Assembly (NCBI RefSeq): GCF_016901835.1
Contig: NZ_JACJKX010000008.1
Location: 1-64,000, forward strand
Direction of reading: 5' to 3'
DNA length: 64,000 nucleotides
Origin: Parasutterella secunda
Lineage (GTDB): Bacteria; Pseudomonadota; Gammaproteobacteria; Burkholderiales; Burkholderiaceae_F
The translations under genes and the position numbers were made by a program. Below are positions 9,635-17,603 of this stretch, piece by piece. The notes under the pieces were generated by a model, which made no database searches, was not told where the DNA came from, and worked only from the letters and a program-made list of their open reading frames with translations. Position 1 is the first letter of the stretch; each line of letters opens with the position of its first letter.

Positions 9635-11199
9635 TGAGGCTCAAAAAGACGGCTCTTATCATTTTTGTTCTTCTGATCGCTTTTTTGGCATCAGGCGTAC
9701 TGCTGCCTGCCCTTAACCTCACTGCGACCCTTTTTGAGGCTGAGTCTTTCTCGAGCTTTTTCTCGGGCTATTTCTTTAAGTGCCTCATCAATACCATACT
9801 CATGGGAACAGGCGTGGCTCTCATCGCTTGCCTGGCTGGCTTTTTCATCGCCTTTTGTATTGTCAGTGAAAACTCTCGGGCCGCCTTTTGGATGAAAACG
9901 CTTTTTCCCTGCGCACTTTTTGCGCCTTCCGTTATGCCTGCTATCGGGTTAATTTACTTATTCGGGTATAACGGTCTGATCGTTCAAACTTCGCTTTATG
10001 GGGCCGTGGGGATTTTTTTGGGTGCTCTCGTTTTTGTGCTACCGCACACCACAATGCAGCTTATGCTCGCCCTTGAGCGCTTTGATACAAGGCTAATCGA
10101 TGCAGCAAAAAGCCTGGGAGCCGATACGCTCACCTGCATGAGAAAAATTTTGCTCCCTCATTGCAAAAAGGCCTTTATCAACGCTTTTTTAATCGCTTTT
10201 GTGCTCACGATCACCGATTTCGGTGTACCGAAACTTTTAGGCGGTAACTTCCCTATGCTCGCAACCGAAATCTACAATCTCGCGATCGGCACACAAAATA
10301 TGCCCGCTGCGGCCTTTTTAAGCCTTTGGCTTTTTGCTCCGGCGGCTCTCGCTTTTTACTTCACTTCGCGCAATACCGATGCGACTTTAACCTCACAAAC
10401 CATCAAACCCCTTCGTGCTAAGCGAGAAGGGATTTTCAGCGTTTTTCGGATTCTTGCCTGGTGCGCGATTCTTTATGAAGTGGCTACCATTGCGATTGTC
10501 ATTTACGGCTCTTTTGTGACGTTCTGGCCCTACGTGCCGGCCCTCACGTTAGATAACTACGCTTTTCATAATTCAACCTACGGAATCAGACCGTGGTTTA
10601 ACAGCGTGGTGCTTGCGAGCTTGGTGGCCGTTATCGGTACTCTTTTAGCTTTTACGGGTGCCGTCATCAAAACAAGGCTTAACTGTATTGCGCAGAGCCT
10701 ATCAACCCTTTACACCACCTTGGCAACCTTTTCTCTTTGTATTCCGGGTACCGTTTTGGGCCTTGCCTTTGCGATTACGTATGCCGGGGTTTCTTTCTTT
10801 TCAGGAACCGTCGGCGCCATGGTGCTCTTAGTCTTTAACTGCATCATTCACCTTTTCACGGTGAGCCACCTCACCGCCACGCATACTTTGGAGACAATCG
10901 ACTCGCGGTATGAAACGGTGGGGCAAAGCCTAGGCGTAGGCGTACTCTCGGTTTTAAGGCGTGTGACGTTACCGTTGGCCAAAACCGGCTTTCGGGAAGT
11001 TTTTTGCTATTTTTTTGCCTCGACACTGACTACCATCTCGGCTGTCGTTTTCCTCTATACTCCGCAGACTATGCCTGCAGCGGTTGCTGCTATTCAGATG
11101 ATTGACAGCGGATTTATATCAGAAGGCGCAGCCATGTCGACGCTTATATTTTTCTCGGCGCTGGGCGTAAGGCTCGTTATGACGAAATGGATTCATTAA
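9631..11199 (+). CDS. ABC transporter permease, two fused permease domains
   Basis: The 522-residue membrane protein contains two copies of the binding-protein-dependent permease domain. Each has its coupling EAA-like loop: AAKSLGADTLTCMRKILLPH near residue 160 and VGQSLGVGVLSVLRRVTLPL near residue 430. About twelve hydrophobic helices are visible. Fused permeases of this size are typical of ferric (FbpB) and 2-aminoethylphosphonate (PhnU2) importers. With the preceding binding protein and ATPase it forms a complete importer in one transcript. The next gene begins 12 bp downstream. Confidence 0.88.
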   Translation: MMRLKKTALIIFVLLIAFLASGVLLPALNLTATLFEAESFSSFFSGYFFKCLINTILMGTGVALIACLAGFFIAFCIVSENSRAAFWMKTLFPCALFAPSVMPAIGLIYLFGYNGLIVQTSLYGAVGIFLGALVFVLPHTTMQLMLALERFDTRLIDAAKSLGADTLTCMRKILLPHCKKAFINAFLIAFVLTITDFGVPKLLGGNFPMLATEIYNLAIGTQNMPAAAFLSLWLFAPAALAFYFTSRNTDATLTSQTIKPLRAKREGIFSVFRILAWCAILYEVATIAIVIYGSFVTFWPYVPALTLDNYAFHNSTYGIRPWFNSVVLASLVAVIGTLLAFTGAVIKTRLNCIAQSLSTLYTTLATFSLCIPGTVLGLAFAITYAGVSFFSGTVGAMVLLVFNCIIHLFTVSHLTATHTLETIDSRYETVGQSLGVGVLSVLRRVTLPLAKTGFREVFCYFFASTLTTISAVVFLYTPQTMPAAVAAIQMIDSGFISEGAAMSTLIFFSALGVRLVMTKWIH

Positions 11200-11211
11200 C
11201 AGATTGAAACT

Positions 11212-12501
11212 ATGGATAAATTTTTCAAAATTCTCTCAATAGCTGCGCTTGTGTACGCGCCGGTCAATGCCTGGGCCTACCTTGACCCGGGCACAGGCAG
11301 TATGCTGCTCTCGGTTTTAATCGGCCTCACATCAAGCGCCTACTTTTTAATCCGTAAGCTCCCCGGGATGATCCGTGCAGCCTTTTTTAAGCTCAACGGT
11401 AAAAAAGACGATCTTAAAAATAATTCGATCGTCTTTTATGCAGAATCAGCCGCCTACTGGTCAACCTTTAAACCGGTACTTGAAGCCCTGGCTAAAAAAG
11501 AAACCCGGGTCACCTATTTAACGAGTGACGAAAAGGATCCGGTTTTCAAAAGCGGCCTTGACAAATGGGTACACGCAAAATTCATCGGCAAGGGTCAGAC
11601 CGCCTACACAGCTTTGGGCTTTTTAGAAGCCGATGTGTTTGTGCTCACGACGCCCGGCGTTGATGTATTGCAAATCCGCCGTTCCGCGGGTGTGAAAAAG
11701 TATGTTCATATCGTGCATGCCGCAGGCGACATTCACACCTACAAGTTCTATAGCTTCGATTACTACGATGCGTTTTACTGTTCAGGACCCGCTCAGGCAA
11801 AAAGCTTGAGAGCATTGGAAAACCTTCGTAAAACGCCCGCCAAAGACCTTCCCCTTTTAGGCTGCCCGTATTTTGACGGGATGCTTGCCCGAAAAACGGC
11901 TGACTTAAAGCCTGAAGACAATACCATTTTGATCGCTCCGACCTGGGGCAAAAACGGGCTACTTACTCGCACGGGTTCGATGATCCCGAAACTCTTGGCC
12001 CAAGCGGGTTATCACGTCATTTTGCGCCCACACCCGCAAAGCTTTATTTCGGATAAAGCGTTGATGGAAAAACTGGCCGACGAGCTCAAAAGTTTTGACA
12101 ACATCGAGTGGGATCGCAATCCCGATGGGTTTAAGAGCTTAAGTCGCGCTCAGCTCATGATTTCCGATGTCTCGGGCGTCATTTTCGACTTTGCCTTTAT
12201 TTTCCTGCGTCCGGTTATTTCCGTCGGAGCCGGTCCCATGAAAGACGGCTTTGAAGCTTGGGAAATCCCGCACGAAGCCTGGGAAATGCAGGCACTCGAT
12301 AAGCTCGGCAAACGCATCATGCCGGGAGACGAAAAAGACATCCCTGCAACGGTTCAGTCTTTATTGGCCAGACACGAAGACATGGCCGAAGCTATTGAGG
12401 CTATTCGCAACGAAAATGTTGTCAACTTTGGTCATGCAGGCGAACCCATTGCCGACGCTTTAATTGATTTGGCTCACCAAGTTCATGCGGATAGAAAGTA
12501 A
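11212..12501 (+). CDS. CDP-glycerol glycerophosphotransferase-like protein (TagB/TagF family)
   Basis: This 429-residue protein has an N-terminal hydrophobic segment (residues 5-22) and a second one within SMLLSVLIGLTSSAYF, so it is probably membrane-anchored. A GT-B-like domain follows, related to CDP-glycerol:polyglycerol phosphate glycerophosphotransferases. Signatures are HAAGDIHTYKFYSFDYYDAFYC, LLGCPYFD, ILIAPTWGKNG (nucleotide site), VILRPHPQS and MISDVSGVIFDFAF (TagF-like SDxSGxxxD/E). In Gram-positives these enzymes add glycerol phosphate from CDP-glycerol to teichoic acid; in Gram-negatives related proteins modify capsules and other glycans. It sits between the importer and the YidC-sulfatase fusion, 2 bp before the latter. 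Confidence 0.8.
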   Translation: MDKFFKILSIAALVYAPVNAWAYLDPGTGSMLLSVLIGLTSSAYFLIRKLPGMIRAAFFKLNGKKDDLKNNSIVFYAESAAYWSTFKPVLEALAKKETRVTYLTSDEKDPVFKSGLDKWVHAKFIGKGQTAYTALGFLEADVFVLTTPGVDVLQIRRSAGVKKYVHIVHAAGDIHTYKFYSFDYYDAFYCSGPAQAKSLRALENLRKTPAKDLPLLGCPYFDGMLARKTADLKPEDNTILIAPTWGKNGLLTRTGSMIPKLLAQAGYHVILRPHPQSFISDKALMEKLADELKSFDNIEWDRNPDGFKSLSRAQLMISDVSGVIFDFAFIFLRPVISVGAGPMKDGFEAWEIPHEAWEMQALDKLGKRIMPGDEKDIPATVQSLLARHEDMAEAIEAIRNENVVNFGHAGEPIADALIDLAHQVHADRK

Positions 12502-12503
12502 AA

Positions 12504-15380
12504 ATGCTCGACTTTTTGTATACCCTTTTTATTGCCCCGCTTGAATTCTGGATGCACAAAGCGCTCCTTTGGGGATTTGATATTACTCAGCAGTGGGGCT
12601 GGGCCATCATCGTGATGAGTCTCATCGTCAACATTGTCATTTTGCCGATCTACATGAAGGCAGAAAGTTGGCAGGAAGATGAGCGGGCATTAAGAAAGAG
12701 CTTTGAAGAAAAAGAAGCGATGATTAAGCGCGCCTACAAGGGTCAGGAGCGCTTTGCGATGATCACGACGATGCATCGTCAGGCAGGCTACTCGCCGTTG
12801 CTTACTTTGCGCTCGAGTATCGGCTTTTTCCTGCAGATCCCATTTTTCTTTGCGGCTTATCATTTTTTGAGCCACTTTGAACCCCTGCAAGGGGTGAGCT
12901 TCATGGGGCTCACCGATCTGTCCAAGCCCGATGAGATCTTCTCCATCGGAGGCTTTGCGATTAACTTTATGCCGATATTGATGACCGTCATCAATATCGC
13001 AAGCGCCCTTATTTATACAAAAAATCTTTCCAAGCGCGATAAGTATCAGCTCTACGGCATGGCAGCGCTCTTCTTAGTTCTGCTTTATAACGCCGCAAGC
13101 GGCCTGGTGCTCTACTGGACGTTTAACAACATCTTCTCGCTCGGTAAAAACATTGTCTATGACCTTGTGCACCATTTCAGCAGGAAGCTTGCGGGTCTCT
13201 GGAAGAGTGTTTGCGCTCTCACTCGCCGTGCCTTTGCTTTTACCCGTGAGACAGACTCACGTCAGGCTCACGGCTGGATGGATGGGTATCTCGTTTATCT
13301 CTGGGCTTTCGCAACGCTTTTAGCCGTCTTAAGCAGCAATCAAATCACTCAACTCGGAGACGGCGCGAAGATGACGTTGAGCAGCGTCTCGGACTACGCT
13401 TTTGTGCTCCTTGCCCTTTTGAGCCTCGTTGAAGGCGTGCGCCTTAAAATCTGGAAGCATCCGATTGCCCTCGTTCTCGTACTCTTTTTCATCTACTACG
13501 AGATGTACACGTGGAGCAAGTGGAATTTCCTGGGCTCACACCGCCGTTACTTCTCGTTAAGCGCCGGGATCACGTTCCTTGCTGTCAGCCTGATTCTTAC
13601 GAATCTCAAAGTGGGACTTGGAAAACTTCTTTATCCCACATCGGTTAAACCCGCAGCCCTTCTAACGCCGGCCGCCATTTGGCTTGTGATTCTTTTAAGC
13701 TTTTACCTCCCGGTTCAGGCTTATACAACTGCTCCTGAAGGCTTTTCCAGAATCGAAGAGGTGTTGGCGCTCCTTTTAGCCTGCATGTGTATTTCGGGCG
13801 TGTTCCTCTGGTGTATTACCAAACTTTCGCACCTAACGGGTTACGCGGACTGCGCGGGTTACACCTTGGCTTTCATTGCGCTTTTGATGACGGTCTACGC
13901 TTTCCTCTTACCGTTAAACGTAGGCACGATCCAAGCATTCATTATTGCCAACACCGATCCCTTATTCCGAACGTTTAACGTCGTGGTGGATTTGGCCGTT
14001 ATCACAGTCTTTACTGCGCTTTTCGTTTTCCTCATTCGAAAAGGAAAAGTCGCTTGGGTGAAAACGCTTCTTGTGCTCTGTACCGTAGGCGGTCTTTTAA
14101 ACACTGTGGTGATGCTCAAATCGTCTCAAGAAGCCTGGACGCGCGACGCTGAAAATGAGCAAAGTGTGGAATTGCCCGAATACAACGACAGACTCTTTGG
14201 GTTTACCAAAACGGGACACAACGTCGTTGTGGTGATGCTCGATGCCTTTGCGGGCCGCCACCTCGATCGAATTCTCGCTGAAAACCCGGCGCTCAACGAC
14301 CAATACCGTGGCTTTACCTGGTATCGTGAAGCGATCTCTTCGGGCCCCTCCACGCTTTCGAGTCTGCCTTCGATCGTGTGCGGAGAAGCCTGTACGCCGT
14401 GGCAACTTAATAAAGAAACCGATCTGTCTCTGGCTGAGAAAATCAACCGCGGTTTTGCCGATACCTTAAACCGATTCGGAGACACGTACGATGCGGTTTT
14501 GTACGAACGCAACTGGACCGAACGAAATCGGCTGGCTAAATACACGGCGCATCAACCGCTTTTAATCCGCAACATCGGTGAGAGCTACATCAGACGCTTT
14601 ACCGCACAAAATAATCTCACGATTGACCGCGGCAACAGCGACACGTTCTTAATCGCTGTGAGTGTTTTCAATGCCGTACCGTGGAGCTTGAAAAACTTCA
14701 TCTATAAAGACGGCCGCTGGATTGAACGACTGATGGGTGAGAGTACCGCCGCGCTTGTCTATAACCTCTACCGTGACCTGGCGCTTTTTGAGCTCCTACC
14801 TGAGGTATCCAATACTCGTGCGCAAAAGAACACTTTTAAGTTCATTGACTCGGAGTTAAGTCACTATCCTTGGTTTACCGAACCCGGCTCCTGCAAAGTG
14901 CTCGATCATGAAACCCCGGGTACCCGCGCCGACGGCATCCCCGAAGGTCAAATGGCCGCTGAAGTCTGTTCGCTCACAACCCTCGGGCGCTGGTTTGATT
15001 GGATGCGCGCCGAAGGCATTTTCGATAACACCACGATCGTGGTGGTCTCGGACCACAGCTCGGGAAGCGTCCCGGAATTAAATCCGGTCATCAAAGCGCA
15101 CGGCGTTATCGGTCGCCCAAGCTCATTGCTGCTCATCAAACCCAAAAACGGCAACCCGAACGATCCGATGAAGATTTCTGACGATCATCTGGGTATTTTG
15201 GATACGATGAAATTTATCTTTGCAGACGTTGAGAATACGGGGCCCGTGCGTGTGAACAGAGATGTTCGCTACACCTTTGTCCCCGACGGACAGACCGCCA
15301 ATGAATACCGTACCGAACAATTCTGGGAGGTAAAAGGCTCGATGTTTGACAAGGATTCCTGGAAAAACATTACGCCTTAA
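12504..15380 (+). CDS. YidC/Oxa1 insertase-like domain fused to a sulfatase-fold phosphotransferase domain
   Basis: The 958-residue protein has three parts. Residues 1 to about 230 resemble the YidC/Oxa1 core: WGWAIIVMSLIVNIVILPIYM, a charged cytoplasmic hairpin, then LTLRSSIGFFLQIPFFFAAYHFL and LVLYWTFNNIFSL, the last like the conserved YidC YWxxNN region. Residues of about 255-550 hold eight or more hydrophobic helices. From about residue 570 there is an alkaline-phosphatase/sulfatase-fold domain: VVVVMLDAFAGRHLD (metal site), SSGPSTLSSLPSIVCGE (candidate Thr/Ser nucleophile near 615) and VVSDHSSG (metal site near 846), as in phosphoglycerol and phosphoethanolamine transferases. The catalytic domain should face the periplasm. 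The fused architecture and its operon partners suggest periplasmic transfer of a phospho-alcohol group; this is inference. Confidence 0.82.
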   Translation: MLDFLYTLFIAPLEFWMHKALLWGFDITQQWGWAIIVMSLIVNIVILPIYMKAESWQEDERALRKSFEEKEAMIKRAYKGQERFAMITTMHRQAGYSPLLTLRSSIGFFLQIPFFFAAYHFLSHFEPLQGVSFMGLTDLSKPDEIFSIGGFAINFMPILMTVINIASALIYTKNLSKRDKYQLYGMAALFLVLLYNAASGLVLYWTFNNIFSLGKNIVYDLVHHFSRKLAGLWKSVCALTRRAFAFTRETDSRQAHGWMDGYLVYLWAFATLLAVLSSNQITQLGDGAKMTLSSVSDYAFVLLALLSLVEGVRLKIWKHPIALVLVLFFIYYEMYTWSKWNFLGSHRRYFSLSAGITFLAVSLILTNLKVGLGKLLYPTSVKPAALLTPAAIWLVILLSFYLPVQAYTTAPEGFSRIEEVLALLLACMCISGVFLWCITKLSHLTGYADCAGYTLAFIALLMTVYAFLLPLNVGTIQAFIIANTDPLFRTFNVVVDLAVITVFTALFVFLIRKGKVAWVKTLLVLCTVGGLLNTVVMLKSSQEAWTRDAENEQSVELPEYNDRLFGFTKTGHNVVVVMLDAFAGRHLDRILAENPALNDQYRGFTWYREAISSGPSTLSSLPSIVCGEACTPWQLNKETDLSLAEKINRGFADTLNRFGDTYDAVLYERNWTERNRLAKYTAHQPLLIRNIGESYIRRFTAQNNLTIDRGNSDTFLIAVSVFNAVPWSLKNFIYKDGRWIERLMGESTAALVYNLYRDLALFELLPEVSNTRAQKNTFKFIDSELSHYPWFTEPGSCKVLDHETPGTRADGIPEGQMAAEVCSLTTLGRWFDWMRAEGIFDNTTIVVVSDHSSGSVPELNPVIKAHGVIGRPSSLLLIKPKNGNPNDPMKISDDHLGILDTMKFIFADVENTGPVRVNRDVRYTFVPDGQTANEYRTEQFWEVKGSMFDKDSWKNITP

Positions 15381-15395
15381 CAGAGAAAAACCGCT

Positions 15396-15442
15396 CCGAA
15401 AAAGTTAACACCGAACGCAAAAGGATGGGTTAACTTTTTCGG
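15396..15442. terminator. Long perfect inverted repeat between convergent genes
   Basis: CCGAAAAAGTTAAC at 15396-15409 is repeated perfectly inverted at 15429-15442, with a 19-base loop. It lies between the convergent ends of the YidC-sulfatase gene (15380) and the ATPase gene (15462). The A/T runs at the stem base would act as U-tract-like sequence on both strands, so it can serve as a bidirectional terminator. Confidence 0.75.
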
Positions 15443-15461
15443 TTTCGCTCTGAAGAATTCT

Positions 15462-16871
15462 TTAATGCAACAACTCGTCCATTCCGACCAGATGCACGCA
15501 AGGGTCTTTTGAAGCCATTTTAAGCAAAGCATCTTCAAAACCGCTGCTGGAAAAAATCCAAAAATCAAAAGTGGCACCGTCGGCAACAGGCAATTGACTG
15601 CACTTCGCTTGAAGTGATCTCAACACTTTTACCCCGATTTTTTGATTTCTGTATTTACACTCACCAAGCAGACAATGTTGACGATTGTGATCGGCTCCGA
15701 CCAGATCTATTTCAGTGCTGTCCTTCCACCAACGGCCAAAATAAGCTAAGCGCAAGGGTAGTTTTCCTGCCAAGCCCAAACGCATCAGATATTGTTTACA
15801 GACCTCCTCAAACGCTTCGGAAGCAAATTCTGCGAAAGACGGTTCAACGCCGGCTTCCCATTCTGACAGAGCCTCTTTTCGAGTCATGATCAGTGTCGGA
15901 TTGTTGGTTAAAAAGCGAAACCAAAATTTGATGTAGGGATCTGCGATACGATAAAGACCTCTGGAGGCATTACCCAAGTCTCCCGGACCACTGAAAACCG
16001 AAAATTCCTTCTTAACGAAATCCATATCCTCCAACACAGCCAGATATTTGCTCAAGGTACGGGAATCCACCAAACTTTTTTGAGCGATTTCACTTCGAGA
16101 AGTCGCTCCGAAAGCAATGCTTTGGAGAATGGCGTTGTAGGTTGCCGGATCTCGGAACTCTTGCCTTAAAACAGACTGGGCTTCATCATTGAGAAAACCA
16201 TTGGCCCGCAAAAGGTTAGCCGCGAGGTTTTCTGTCATGGATCGCCTGGGGTCGAGTCCTTGCCAAAAGTACGGAATACCGCCTAAAGAGGCATACCCAC
16301 GGAAAATGTCATCGGCACTGTAGGAGGGTACAAATTCCGCAACGGTTTGAAAAGGCAGTGGGCGCACTTTCATGATGGTTCCTGCACGGCCGTAAAGCGG
16401 ATTTTTTTCTCCAAGAACCTCTTTGGCGATAAACGACACTGCACTGCCGCACAGAATTAACAAGATATTTTGCTGCGACAGCTCTTCATCCCAGAGCACT
16501 TGCAATTCAGAAAGAATCGAAGGTCGTTCCTTGGCAATGTACTGAAATTCATCAATCACGATCACTTTACGGTTTGCTGAATCCCCTGAGGCTAAAGCTT
16601 TAAAGGCTCCCGCCCAATCAAGAAATCGTTGATTGGGATTACAACAAAACTTTCCGACCGCCTGAGAAAATTGCTCTAACTGATACGGATCTTTCCATGC
16701 TCTGGCCGTGTAGAAAAAAACGTTTTTACCCTGACAAAATTTTTGAATGAGTGCAGTTTTACCGACACGTCGGCTACCATAAATAATCGCCATTTCAGCT
16801 CTTTGACTGTAAAAAGCATCTTCAAGCGATTCAAGTTCACCTGCACGACCGAAAAAATGCATTTCTCTCAT
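15462..16871 (-). CDS. AAA ATPase with winged helix and C-terminal DUF234/PD-(D/E)XK-like domain (copy 1)
   Basis: The 469-residue protein is a STAND-like ATPase_2/DUF234 architecture. Walker A is GSRRVGKT (32-39); KVIVIDEFQYIA is Walker B, followed by LLILCGSAVSF. A winged-helix segment follows (GATSRSEIAQKSLVDSRTL, then YLAVLEDMDFVKKEF). The C-terminus has WWKDSTEIDLVG and LLGECKY, giving the D...ExK pattern of PD-(D/E)XK nucleases. AGAGGA precedes ATG 16871. Three related genes lie elsewhere in the window. Family function is not established; proposed roles include defence, toxin-like or DNA-binding activity. Immediately upstream is a 15-bp-period palindrome array. Confidence 0.8.
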   Translation of the reverse strand: MREMHFFGRAGELESLEDAFYSQRAEMAIIYGSRRVGKTALIQKFCQGKNVFFYTARAWKDPYQLEQFSQAVGKFCCNPNQRFLDWAGAFKALASGDSANRKVIVIDEFQYIAKERPSILSELQVLWDEELSQQNILLILCGSAVSFIAKEVLGEKNPLYGRAGTIMKVRPLPFQTVAEFVPSYSADDIFRGYASLGGIPYFWQGLDPRRSMTENLAANLLRANGFLNDEAQSVLRQEFRDPATYNAILQSIAFGATSRSEIAQKSLVDSRTLSKYLAVLEDMDFVKKEFSVFSGPGDLGNASRGLYRIADPYIKFWFRFLTNNPTLIMTRKEALSEWEAGVEPSFAEFASEAFEEVCKQYLMRLGLAGKLPLRLAYFGRWWKDSTEIDLVGADHNRQHCLLGECKYRNQKIGVKVLRSLQAKCSQLPVADGATFDFWIFSSSGFEDALLKMASKDPCVHLVGMDELLH

Positions 16872-16893
16872 TGCTAATCCTCTGTTTTTATTA

Positions 16894-16937
16894 GCAGATT
16901 ATAATCTGCCAGATTTAAATCTGCCAGAATATAATCT
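16894..16937 (-). promoter_or_regulatory. Palindrome array, 15-bp period, upstream of ATPase copy 1
   Basis: Three adjacent palindromes are centred at 16901.5, 16916.5 and 16931.5, exactly 15 bp apart: GCAGATTATAATCTGC (perfect, 16894-16909), CAGATTTAAATCTG (perfect, 16910-16923) and AGAATATAATCT (16926-16937). A weak fourth half-site, CAGATTC, follows. The array begins 23 bp from the ATG of the ATPase gene, where an autorepressor would bind. That the winged helix of the gene product binds it is inference. Confidence 0.7.
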
Positions 16938-16978
16938 TCAGATTCGATGAACAACGAATAAGGTTCTAAAACGCACTA

Positions 16979-17182
16979 TTACCACATAATGTATTTTTTG
17001 ATTTCTTTTCTTCTTTTTTGAGTTTCCGATGTAGGTTGTTGCTCAATTTCATCGAGCAATTGTTGAAAGGCTCGTTTACTAAGAATAATTTTTTCAGATT
17101 GACAAAAATGCCGCTCAAAATTCAGTCGTAGCCCATCACGAATGATGTCTGTTTTCGTCATATGCTCTGTACTCCAGGTCAA
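16979..17182 (-). pseudogene. TacA/DUF1778-like antitoxin remnant
   Basis: This 67-residue ORF (or 60 from ATG 17161) resembles the C-terminal half of DUF1778 antitoxins: EKIILSKRAFQQLLDEIEQQP followed by TSETQKRRKE compares with the usual '...LSxxxWxxFxxALdxPPxPnxxLrxL'. The ribbon-helix-helix N-terminus is mostly missing. No GNAT toxin follows; the next gene on this strand is the ATPase. It is probably an orphan, degraded antitoxin, though a short functional protein cannot be excluded. Confidence 0.4.
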
Positions 17183-17211
17183 TTAATCCTGACAACATAG
17201 CTCCATGATAC

Positions 17212-17500
17212 TCAAAAAGTTTGATCGACGACCGTCAGTTTGTCATTTTCGCAAAGCCAAGAAGGACGCTGATTATCGGTGACCACATAAATGTGGTTGA
17301 TCCAAGGAATGTACCGATCAACCGACCTTAGAGAATATTTCAACTCGTTATTGTCAATGTATCGTAACTCGCCAAAGTTCGACTCATCCCAGGGCAATCC
17401 CATCTTAGCCAATAATTGTTTTTTTCTTGGCTGCAAAAGCAGGATCGCTACCATCGCACCGAAGATAAACAACGTCAATCGGATCTTCAGACGTAATCAT
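17212..17500 (-). pseudogene. Stealth-family capsular phosphotransferase fragment, frameshifted
   Basis: From ATG 17500 the reading is MITSEDPIDVVYLRCDGSDP, which matches conserved region 1 of Stealth proteins ('DVVYTWVDGSDP'). A run of seven A on this strand (17420-17426) then throws it out of frame. In the shifted frame, LRYIDNNELKYSLRSVDRYI followed by PWINHIYVVTDNQRPSWL is an unmistakable conserved region 2. Reading ends at TTTTGA soon after, so regions 3 and 4 are gone. Stealth proteins transfer sugar-1-phosphates to build capsule-like polymers. This copy is dead: one-base slip plus 3' truncation. Confidence 0.8.
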
Positions 17501-17528
17501 TTTCCGACTAAAATAGTTTCTAAGGCAA

Positions 17529-17555
17529 AAGAGGTGCGAAAGATGCGCACCTCTT
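17529..17555 (-). terminator. Terminator of the RND efflux operon
   Basis: On the minus strand AAGAGGTGCG pairs with CGCACCTCTT across a 7-base loop, followed by TT, about 50 bases past the RND pump stop codon. A strong 10-bp stem in the right place. Confidence 0.75.
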
Positions 17556-17603
17556 CTGACTTTCGGCTATAAGAGACTTCAGTCAATCCGATTCTGAAAA
17601 TTC

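Noticed and set aside
14097-14545. Long minus-strand ORFs inside the YidC-sulfatase gene
   Set aside because: Arg/Ser-rich translations typical of antisense frames in a GC-balanced gene; the plus-strand frame has clear domain motifs.
16894-16937. CRISPR-like short repeats
   Set aside because: Units of about 15 bp abut without unique spacers, are palindromic and lie in a promoter position; no cas genes anywhere in the window.
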